NCBI GenBank assembly: GCA_964575255.1
Contig: CAZNPZ010000009.1
Span: forward strand, 1 to 64,000
Direction of reading: 5' to 3'
DNA from: JAEZHK01 sp964575255
Lineage (GTDB): Bacteria > Bacillota > Clostridia > Christensenellales > Aristaeellaceae
Length of the DNA: 64,000 nt
Under the pieces are notes generated by a model that was not told the origin of the DNA, did no database searches, and saw nothing but the letters and a program-made list of their open reading frames with translations. A program made the translations under genes and the position numbers. Positions 25,360-32,193 of the stretch are shown here, one piece after another. Each line of letters begins with the position of its first letter. Position 1 is the stretch's first letter.

Positions 25360-27978
25360 ATGAGCGCTTTCAAACCACGCACGAGGGACGGCAATTTCCT
25401 GTTCTCGGTCATTCTGACGACCGCGAAAATGCTGTTTATCGTGGTGTTGATCCTGGGCGTCACCGGCACGGGCCTGCTGGTGGGCGTGGCCAAAGCCTGG
25501 ATTGAGACGGCGCCGGCGCTGGATCTGACCTCTTTTAACGAGCAGGCAAAGACGTCTTTCATCTACGACAAGTACGGCGCGCTGATCACCGATTTCAAGG
25601 GCACCGAGAACCGCATTGACGCCGGTTGGGACGAAATCCCGGAAAACCTGAAAAACGCGGTCATCGCGGTTGAGGATCAGCGGTTTCGCACCCACAACGG
25701 CGTGGACATCAAGCGCATCATGGGCGCGCTCGTCACGAACCTTTTGAACGACAACGTGCAGGGCGGCTCGACGATCACACAGCAGCTGGTCAAACTGACC
25801 ATGCTCACCTCCGACCAGAACTATAAGCGCAAGCTCCAGGAAGCGTACCTGGCGCTGCAGCTGGAAAAGCAGATTTCAAAAGACGACATCCTGCACGAGT
25901 ACCTGAACATCATCTTTTTGGGCGGCTCGGACTACGGCGTCAAGGTGGCCGCAATGGACTACTTCGGCAAGGACGTATCCCAGCTTTCGCTTCGCGAATG
26001 CGCGGCGCTGGCCCGCACCATCCGAAACCCCTACCGCTACAACCCGCGTCGCAACTACTACGTCACCAACACGCCAGAACAGATCGAAAACGGCACCGAC
26101 TATGTGCTGGGTCAGATGCTGGAGCAGAACCTGATCACCCAGGCGGAATACGACGAGGCCAAGTCTCAGAAACTTCAGGTCAAACAGCAGTCGGCCTATG
26201 CCAGCAAGATGTACGACAACGCCTATTACGTCGAATACGCGGTCTACGACGTGGTCACCAAAATGCTGCGCGTCGAAAAGCTGGACGACACCACCGCCAA
26301 CCGCAGCGCGATGGAGGCGAAACTCAGAACCGGCGGCTACAGCATCTACACCTCGCTTGACCCCAACATTCAAAATGCCGTACAGGATGTGGTGACCAAC
26401 TGGGGCAAGTACCCCGACACCCGCTACGCGTCCGACCGGACGTTCAAGGCGTCGCTGGGCGACGGGCAGTACATTCAGCTCGTTCAGCCGCAGGTGGCCG
26501 CCGCGGTCATGGACTGGCATACGGGCGAACTGATCGCGATCATCGGCGGGCGCTCCGCCGCGACGCAGCGAAAGCAGCTCAACCGCGCCTACCAGAACCG
26601 GATGCCGGTGGGCTCGTCGATCAAACCCCTGTCCGTGTACGGCCCGGCGTTTGACCTGGGGTATTCCCCCGGCAGCCCGGTGATCAACGCGCCGCTCAAG
26701 ATCGACGGCTGGGACACCGACAAGGGCTACCCGTCCAACTTCTCCGGCGAGAGCTTCACCGGCGTCGAGACGCTCCGAAAGGCCATCAACAAGTCCCACA
26801 ACACCGCCGCCGCGCAAACGCTGTTCACCTATGTGGGCATCGAGAACTCCGTCAATTACCTCCTGAAACTGGGGATTTCACGGGATCACATCTCCGCAAC
26901 CGGCGCAGGCCTCGCGCTGGGCGCGTCGGGCATCTCCACCATTGAGATGGCCGCGGCCTTCGGCGCGATCGCAAACAAGGGCGAATACCAGGAACCCTAC
27001 GCGTTCACCCGCGTGGTGGATTCCCAGGGCCAGGTGTACCTGAACGCCCGGAACCTGCAGATCAAGCGGCAGGCGTTCAAGGAGACGACCGCGTGGCTGC
27101 TCGTCAGCGTCCTCAAGGGCTGCGTCGGTGAAAACGGCACCGGCCAGAAGGCCAAGTTCGGCAACTTCACCGTGGCGGGCAAGACCGGAACCAACTCCGA
27201 CTTCCGCGGTGTGTTCTTCGCGGGTATGACCGGCTACTACTCCGGCGCGGTGTGGATCGGCCACGACAACTACAAACCGCTGGTCTCCAACGCACAGGGC
27301 GGCGTGTACGCAGCGCCGCTGTGGGCCGCGATCATGAAAACGGTGCATTCGATGGAAGGCATCACCAAGGATCACAAGATCAACACCAAGACCGCCGAAC
27401 AGCTGGGCATCGTCAAAGCGCAGGCCTGCGCGGTGTCGGGCATGAAGCCGACCGCCGCCTGCAAGAACGACGTCAACGGCTACGGCGTGACCACCGACTT
27501 CTACGTCAAGGGCACCGAACCTACCGAACCCTGCAACATGCACCGGACGATCCGCCTGTGCAACAAGTCCAAGATGCTGCCCGGCCCCTACTGTACCTCC
27601 GTGGGCACCTACGGCACCATCTACCTGCCGGAAGGCCATCCGCTCCGGTTCTGCAACATCAAGGACGTGCGCAAGTACTTCAAGGGCGCGTCCACCGACA
27701 AGGGCAGCGCGTCGTTCGGAACCTGCAACAAGTGCCGGAAGTCCGGTTCAAGTTCCGGAAGCGGCGACGAGGCCAAGCTGCAGAGCGCCATCAACAAGGC
27801 GTCCGGCCTGATTGAAACGGCGCAGACCCTGATCGATTCGGGCAACCTGTCCAACGCCCAGGCCACCAAGCTCCAGAAGTCGATGAACAACACCCAGCGC
27901 GGAATCGACAACGCCAACTACGCCAACATCGTTAAATATGGGAAGCAGCTTCAGGAACTGATCGCAAAATACTCATAA
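25360..27978 (+). CDS. pbpA: Class A penicillin-binding protein 1A (bifunctional peptidoglycan synthase)
   Basis: An 872-residue membrane-anchored enzyme that polymerises lipid II and crosslinks the glycan strands. One membrane helix (about 22-45), then the GT51 domain with catalytic VEDQRFRTHNGVD and GGSTITQQLVK, then the transpeptidase domain with SxxK (GSSIKPL), SxN (KSHNTA) and KTGT. The C-terminal 150 residues hold eight Cys (motifs PTAAC, PTEPCNMH, CNKCRKSG) of the type seen in clostridial PBP1A, then a coiled-coil-like end. GGGAGG precedes the ATG; a good terminator follows. Gene symbol is by function; naming differs among species. Confidence 0.93.
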   Translation: MSAFKPRTRDGNFLFSVILTTAKMLFIVVLILGVTGTGLLVGVAKAWIETAPALDLTSFNEQAKTSFIYDKYGALITDFKGTENRIDAGWDEIPENLKNAVIAVEDQRFRTHNGVDIKRIMGALVTNLLNDNVQGGSTITQQLVKLTMLTSDQNYKRKLQEAYLALQLEKQISKDDILHEYLNIIFLGGSDYGVKVAAMDYFGKDVSQLSLRECAALARTIRNPYRYNPRRNYYVTNTPEQIENGTDYVLGQMLEQNLITQAEYDEAKSQKLQVKQQSAYASKMYDNAYYVEYAVYDVVTKMLRVEKLDDTTANRSAMEAKLRTGGYSIYTSLDPNIQNAVQDVVTNWGKYPDTRYASDRTFKASLGDGQYIQLVQPQVAAAVMDWHTGELIAIIGGRSAATQRKQLNRAYQNRMPVGSSIKPLSVYGPAFDLGYSPGSPVINAPLKIDGWDTDKGYPSNFSGESFTGVETLRKAINKSHNTAAAQTLFTYVGIENSVNYLLKLGISRDHISATGAGLALGASGISTIEMAAAFGAIANKGEYQEPYAFTRVVDSQGQVYLNARNLQIKRQAFKETTAWLLVSVLKGCVGENGTGQKAKFGNFTVAGKTGTNSDFRGVFFAGMTGYYSGAVWIGHDNYKPLVSNAQGGVYAAPLWAAIMKTVHSMEGITKDHKINTKTAEQLGIVKAQACAVSGMKPTAACKNDVNGYGVTTDFYVKGTEPTEPCNMHRTIRLCNKSKMLPGPYCTSVGTYGTIYLPEGHPLRFCNIKDVRKYFKGASTDKGSASFGTCNKCRKSGSSSGSGDEAKLQSAINKASGLIETAQTLIDSGNLSNAQATKLQKSMNNTQRGIDNANYANIVKYGKQLQELIAKYS

Positions 27979-27985
27979 ACCTGTT

Positions 27986-28030
27986 GCGCGCGGCCGGAGT
28001 CCCAATGAGGGTTCCGGCTGCGCTGTTTTT
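27986..28030 (+). terminator. Terminator of the PBP1A gene
   Basis: GCGCgGCCGGA (27986-27998 region) pairs with TCCGGCtGCGC (28013-28023), followed by TGTTTTTG. Confidence 0.8.
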
Positions 28031-28063
28031 GAATATATCCGGCTGAACCGGATCACATTGATC

Positions 28064-28092
28064 TTGAATCGGAAACGTTTTCGAGGTATAAT
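28064..28092 (+). promoter_or_regulatory. Promoter with LacI-type operator, Gfo/Idh/MocA gene
   Basis: TTGAAT (28064-28069), 17-nt spacer, TATAAT (28087-28092). The spacer begins with CGGAAACGTTTTCG (28070-28083), a palindrome with one mismatch and a central CG, the form of operators bound by LacI-family repressors such as CcpA or sugar-specific members. A repressor there would block polymerase. Confidence 0.6.
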
Positions 28093-28132
28093 GTCCCTGA
28101 TATGAATTCATACGATCGGGAGGTTCTTCAGA

Positions 28133-29224
28133 ATGGATAAGGTGCGCATCGGGATCATCGGCTGCGGCGGCATCGCCAACGGCAAGCATATGCCCGCGCT
28201 TTCCCGGCTCAAGGATGCGGAAATGGTCGCGTTCTGCGACATCGTGGAGGAGCGCGCCCAGAAAGCCGCGAAGGAATTCGGAACCGCCGACGCGAAGGTG
28301 TTTACCGATTACAACGATCTTTTGAAGCTGGATCTGGATGTGGTGCACGTCCTGACACCCAACAAATCCCACTCGCCGATCACCGTGGCGGCGCTGGAAT
28401 CGGGCAAGCACGTCATGTGCGAAAAACCGATGGCCATCAATACCGAGGAAGCCCGGAAAATGGTGGACGCGGCGAAGCGCACCGGCAGGAAGCTGACCAT
28501 CGGCTACCAGAGCCGCTTCCGCCCCGACAGCATGTACCTGAAGAAGTGCATCGAGGCGGGCGACCTGGGCGACATCTACTACGCCCGCGCGCTGGCGATC
28601 CGCCGCCGGGCCGTGCCCACCTGGGGCGTGTTCCTGGACGCGGAGCAGCAGGGCGGCGGCCCGCTGATCGACATCGGCACCCACGCGCTGGATCTGACCT
28701 TGTGGGAGATGGACAACTACGAGCCGGAGATGGTCGTGGGCAGCGTATTCAGGAAACTCGCAGACAACGAGAATTCCGCGAACGCCTGGGGCCCTTGGGA
28801 TCCCAAGAAGTACACGGTCGAGGACAGCGCCTTCGGCTTTGTCAAGATGAAGAACGGCGCGACGATCGTACTGGAGAGCTCCTGGGCGCTCAACATGATC
28901 GACGTCAACGAAGCCAAGACCATCCTGTGCGGCGACAAGGCCGGTGCGGACATGCTGGGGAAAGATGGCGGCCTTCGCATCAACGGCGAGCGCTTCTCCA
29001 AGATGTACATCACTGAGCCCGCGCTGACGGCCGGCAGCGTGGCCTTCTACGAGGGCGACGGCGGCGGCAAGGCGGAAGATGTCGAAGCCCGCATGTGGAT
29101 CGACCACGTCAAGGATGATTCCAAGCCGCTCGTCGTGAAGCCGGAGCAGGCGCTGGTCGTCACCCAGATCCTGGAGGCCATCTACGAGTCCGGCAAGACC
29201 GGGAAGCCCGTCTACTTCAACTGA
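28133..29224 (+). CDS. Gfo/Idh/MocA family oxidoreductase
   Basis: A 363-residue NAD(P)-dependent dehydrogenase of sugars, inositols or their derivatives. The Rossmann fingerprint is IGIIGCGGIANGKH near the N-terminus; the family motif CEKPMAI(N), with the catalytic lysine, lies at about residue 99-105, and DIGTHALDLTLW (catalytic Asp/His) near 183-195. The C-terminal sheet domain follows, ending KTGKPVYF. GGGAGG precedes the ATG. It is a single-gene unit with an operator-like palindrome in its promoter and a terminator behind it, so it is probably induced by its own sugar substrate, which is not identifiable here. Confidence 0.92.
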   Translation: MDKVRIGIIGCGGIANGKHMPALSRLKDAEMVAFCDIVEERAQKAAKEFGTADAKVFTDYNDLLKLDLDVVHVLTPNKSHSPITVAALESGKHVMCEKPMAINTEEARKMVDAAKRTGRKLTIGYQSRFRPDSMYLKKCIEAGDLGDIYYARALAIRRRAVPTWGVFLDAEQQGGGPLIDIGTHALDLTLWEMDNYEPEMVVGSVFRKLADNENSANAWGPWDPKKYTVEDSAFGFVKMKNGATIVLESSWALNMIDVNEAKTILCGDKAGADMLGKDGGLRINGERFSKMYITEPALTAGSVAFYEGDGGGKAEDVEARMWIDHVKDDSKPLVVKPEQALVVTQILEAIYESGKTGKPVYFN

Positions 29225-29237
29225 TACTTCTACGCTC

Positions 29238-29270
29238 AGGCTGTCGCGCCCCCGCGCGGCAGCCTTTCTT
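29238..29270 (+). terminator. Terminator of the Gfo/Idh/MocA gene
   Basis: AGGCTG (29238-29243) pairs with CAGCCT (29260-29265), with GCG/CGC pairs inside, followed by TTCTT. Confidence 0.65.
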
Positions 29271-29299
29271 ATCATCAGATGTGACAGGCGGTGTAACGA

Positions 29300-30217
29300 A
29301 TGCAGCTGGATCGCCTGATGGGCATTCTGGTCGCGCTGATGCGGCATGACCGTGTGACCGCGCCGGTTCTGGCGGAGAAGTTCGAGGTCACGCGCCGCAC
29401 CATCGGGCGGGACATCGACACATTGTGCCGGGCGGGCATCCCCGTCGTCACCAGGCAGGGGGCGGGCGGCGGCATCTCGCTCGCCGACGGCTACCGGCTT
29501 GACCGGAGCGTACTGACCGCTGACGAGCTTTCAGGCATCGTCGCGGCCATCCGGGGGATCGCAAGCGTCACGGAAAAGACGCAGACGGAGCGCACGCTTG
29601 AAAAACTGGGCGCGGGGAAGGACGCGGTCGTGTCGCTTCGGGAACCAGTCGTCATCGACCTCGCGTCCCACGCGCGGGGGAGCCTGACAGATAAGATCAC
29701 GCGGATCAAGCGGGCGATCCTGGAAAACCGGCTGATTGAATTTGATTACTACTCCGAGAAGGGGCGGACGCGCCGCCGGATCGAACCCTGCCTCGTGGTC
29801 TTTCAGTGGACGGCGTGGTACGTGTTTGGTTATTGTCGGACGCGGCGGGACTTCCGCCTGTTCAAGCTGGCGCGATTGTGGGAACTGTCGACCCTTGAGG
29901 AGACGTTCATACCGCGCGAGATTCCGCCCGAACGCAGCGATTTCGGCGCGTATTTTACGGACGGCGAGCGGCTGGTCGCGCTGTTTGACCCGTCGGTCCG
30001 CCATCAGTTGATCGAGGTGTACGGTCTCGACTGCTATCAGGAAACCGGGGAAGGGCTTTTAAGGCTGGAGGTCGGCTTCACCAACCGGGATTTCATCAAG
30101 GGCTGGCTTCTGGGCTTTGGCGAGAAGGCGCGGGTGCTTGCGCCGCGCGATCTGGCTGAGGACATTCAAAGAACCGCGCAAAAAATATACGAGTCCTATT
30201 CCAAACAAGACATATAG
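29300..30217 (+). CDS. HTH/WYL-domain transcriptional regulator (YafY/YobV type)
   Basis: A 305-residue regulator. The N-terminal winged helix (about 5-60: DRLMGILVALM, VTAPVLAEKFEVTRRTIGRDIDTLCRAGIPV) is of the DeoR/HTH_11 type. The WYL domain follows (VVFQWTAWYVFGYC, FRLFKLARLWELS) and a C-terminal extension ends near KIYESYSKQDI. WYL domains sense nucleotides or other ligands. It precedes two flavin-binding-fold genes in the same direction, which are its likely targets. A long inverted repeat (30203-30228) covers its own stop codon and lies in front of those genes. Confidence 0.9.
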   Translation: MQLDRLMGILVALMRHDRVTAPVLAEKFEVTRRTIGRDIDTLCRAGIPVVTRQGAGGGISLADGYRLDRSVLTADELSGIVAAIRGIASVTEKTQTERTLEKLGAGKDAVVSLREPVVIDLASHARGSLTDKITRIKRAILENRLIEFDYYSEKGRTRRRIEPCLVVFQWTAWYVFGYCRTRRDFRLFKLARLWELSTLEETFIPREIPPERSDFGAYFTDGERLVALFDPSVRHQLIEVYGLDCYQETGEGLLRLEVGFTNRDFIKGWLLGFGEKARVLAPRDLAEDIQRTAQKIYESYSKQDI

Positions 30218-30228
30218 ATGTCTTGTTT
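30203..30228. promoter_or_regulatory. Inverted repeat over the WYL regulator stop codon
   Basis: AAACAAGACAT (30203-30213), loop ATAG, ATGTCTTGTTT (30218-30228): a perfect 11-pair dyad, 44 nt before the next gene. It could be a weak terminator (TCGTTT follows) or an operator for the WYL protein acting on the flavoprotein pair. Confidence 0.55.
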
Positions 30229-30271
30229 CGTTTGATATCCTAGGCGCATCCAAACGCAGGAGGCGAAGAAC

Positions 30272-30715
30272 ATGGACAGGGAACTGATTGAAAAGGCGGG
30301 CGCGATCATCGCGCGCAACACCGCCTGCGGCGCGAAGGAGGGCGCGGAACCCTACTGCGCGCTGGCGCTGATCGACGAGGATGGCACACCCACCGCGTCG
30401 GCCATCACCCCGGCGAAGGCGGAGGGCATCGCGTGGATCGCGTTCTGCACCGGTCTTCAAAGCAACAAAGCCAAGCGCATCGAAAAGTGTGATCGGGCTG
30501 GCGTCCTGTTCGCGGGCGCGGACTACAATGTCTCGCTGACCGGCAGGATCGAGGTCGTGACGGACGGCGCGGTCAAACAGGAAATGTGGTACGACGGCCT
30601 GAAGCACCACTTCTCCGGCCCGGACGATCCCAACTACTGTGTCCTGAAGTTCATCACCGAGCGGTACAACCTGCTGATCGACTGGCGGGAGGCGCGGGGA
30701 ACCTATGAAGATTGA
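30272..30715 (+). CDS. Pyridoxamine 5'-phosphate oxidase-like split-barrel protein
   Basis: A 147-residue split-barrel flavin- or F420-binding-fold protein of the general stress protein 26 type. The characteristic stretch is CALALIDEDGTPTASAITPAKAEGIAWIAFCTGLQSNKAKRI, followed by AGVLFAGADYNVSLTGRIEVV. It lacks the full PNPOx active site, so vitamin B6 synthesis is unlikely. AGGAGG precedes the ATG. Its last 11 bases overlap the next gene, which has a flavin-reductase fold; the two are translationally coupled and probably act together in redox chemistry. Confidence 0.85.
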   Translation: MDRELIEKAGAIIARNTACGAKEGAEPYCALALIDEDGTPTASAITPAKAEGIAWIAFCTGLQSNKAKRIEKCDRAGVLFAGADYNVSLTGRIEVVTDGAVKQEMWYDGLKHHFSGPDDPNYCVLKFITERYNLLIDWREARGTYED

Positions 30716-31358
30716 AATCGGGAACCGGAAACCGGAGAGCTTCGCCGAACACTGGCCGGGGCAGTACGAGGTGTTTTCCCATTTTGAATACGCTTGCGGC
30801 ATTCCAAGCGTATTGCACGCCGTGACCACGCTGAAGGAAAACGGCCTGCCCAACGTGAACTTCAACTTCTCCGGCAGCTTCACCGGGGACGGCGACGGCT
30901 TTTTCGCGGTTCTTCCGCTCTACCGGCACAGCCATACCTACCGGAGCATTGTAAGAACCGGCGAATTCGCCGTGAATTTTCTTGGGAAGCAGTATTTTGA
31001 CGCCTGTATGGCCACGATCCGTCTCAATGGCGACGAGGACGACGAATTCGCGGCTGGCGAATTTCACGCCGAGCGCGCGGCAACCATCTCCTGCCCCCGG
31101 ATTGCGGAGGCGTTTCTCTCGCTTGAGTGCAGCCTGGAGCGGGAACTGGACCTGTCAGGCAGCGGGCGCGCAAGCCTCGTCATCGGCCGCGTCAACCACA
31201 TCGCCGCCGAGGAGCGGTACGCGACCGGGATTGACGGAAAATACAGCGATGGCGGCTTCATGTTCAACATCCACGCGCCCAAGAACCTGATCACCGGGGA
31301 AGGGAAAGCCAGCGCGGTCGCGGTACTCAAGGTAGCGCGGGTGAACGAGGAAGAGTAG
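30705..31358 (+). CDS. Flavin reductase-like domain protein
   Basis: A 217-residue FMN-binding split-barrel protein of the flavin reductase family. Visible are GIPSVLHAVTTLKENGLPNVNF (N-terminal strand region), FFAVLPLYRHSHTYRSIVRTGEFAVNFLG (the T-x-x-x-I/L and FxVN elements of this family) and ISCPRIAEAFLSLEC (substrate side). It overlaps the preceding gene by 11 nt. Likely reduces or uses flavin for an unknown partner. A strong dyad terminator follows at 31394. Confidence 0.82.
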   Translation: MKIEIGNRKPESFAEHWPGQYEVFSHFEYACGIPSVLHAVTTLKENGLPNVNFNFSGSFTGDGDGFFAVLPLYRHSHTYRSIVRTGEFAVNFLGKQYFDACMATIRLNGDEDDEFAAGEFHAERAATISCPRIAEAFLSLECSLERELDLSGSGRASLVIGRVNHIAAEERYATGIDGKYSDGGFMFNIHAPKNLITGEGKASAVAVLKVARVNEEE

Positions 31359-31393
31359 CGCCACCCGCAGAAAAGGATTTTGACAAGAAGAAT

Positions 31394-31445
31394 GCTCCCC
31401 CGCGGATCAGTGGGTGTCCACTGGTCGCGCCGGGGAGCGTTTGTG
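31394..31445. terminator. Bidirectional terminator between the flavin reductase-like and phasin-like genes
   Basis: GCTCCCC(C)GCG pairs with CGC(C)GGGGAGC (31394-31438), with an inner CAGTGG/CCACTG hairpin. Plus strand is followed by GTTTGTGT, minus strand by ATTCTTCTTG. Confidence 0.65.
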
Positions 31446-31452
31446 TAAAACG

Positions 31453-31941
31453 TTATTCGTTGGGTTTGGTGCCCTCGGACAGGTCTTCCGCGTCCTCGCG
31501 GGTGACCGTGGCATCCGCGGCCTTCTCCATGTCCGCCTGGGATTCTTCCGTCTTGTCGCCGGATTCGGGGTGCGCGCCCGTTCCTTCGCAGCAGCCCTCA
31601 TCCTTGTGCGCGGCGCGCCAGCGTTTGACTTCAGCGATCGCGCGCTCCAGATCGTCCAGCGCGTCGTCCGCGAAATCAGAAAGCCTCGCCTTGATGTCGT
31701 CGGCCTCCAGATTCTTGAGGCCGGAGAACGCGTCGCCGATCTTGCCGATCAACTCGCCGCCCGCGGTCTTGCCTTTCTCAAAGGCGCTCTCGCCCTTCCG
31801 GGCCAGGTCGTCCACCGTCGCCTTCACGCGCTCGCGGTTCTCGCCCTTGGTGGCCTCGCTGATCGCGTCCGCCGTCCTCTCCACCGCGGACGCCACAGCG
31901 CCGACACCCGCCATAAAAATCTTGCGCAGTTCTTCCGCCAT
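31453..31941 (-). CDS. Hypothetical charged helical protein
   Basis: A 162-residue hydrophilic protein I cannot assign. The first 110 residues are predicted by eye to be amphipathic helices (AGVGAVASAVERTADAISEA, VKATVDDLARKGESAFEKG, LKARLSDFADDALDDLERA-type heptads), resembling phasins, apolipoprotein-like or stress-related helical proteins. The last 50 residues are acidic and disordered, with one Cys pair. There is no signal peptide or membrane span. AAAGGAGTG precedes the ATG at 31941, and TATAAT lies at 31995-31990 on the minus strand. It diverges from ftsK. Confidence 0.7.
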   Translation of the reverse strand: MAEELRKIFMAGVGAVASAVERTADAISEATKGENRERVKATVDDLARKGESAFEKGKTAGGELIGKIGDAFSGLKNLEADDIKARLSDFADDALDDLERAIAEVKRWRAAHKDEGCCEGTGAHPESGDKTEESQADMEKAADATVTREDAEDLSEGTKPNE

Positions 31942-32130
31942 GCTTTTCACTCCTTTACGCGCGACCCTTATCGGCCGCGGATCAACCTTATTATACCAGA
32001 TATGAGACGAAAATAACCCCATTTCGTTCAAATTGTCCGAAACCGCGCACGAAAGGCGCGCGTCGACCTGCGAACGGTCGGCATGTATGTGAAATTTGCA
32101 TGGTGGATTTCATGCGTGGGCGGTGCGCAA

Positions 32131-32159
32131 TTGAATTTATCACCATTCTGATGTATACT
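32131..32159 (+). promoter_or_regulatory. Promoter of the ftsK-rimO-pgsA-cinA-nagB operon
   Basis: TTGAAT (32131-32136), 17-nt spacer, TATACT (32154-32159), 35 nt before the ftsK start. Confidence 0.7.
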
Positions 32160-32193
32160 ATATCCGTGAACTGATGACTTTTTGGAGGGCTTG

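Noticed and set aside
25360..27978. Eight Cys in the PBP1A C-terminal region as a novelty
   Set aside because: Similar Cys-containing C-terminal extensions are, to my knowledge, common in clostridial PBP1A.
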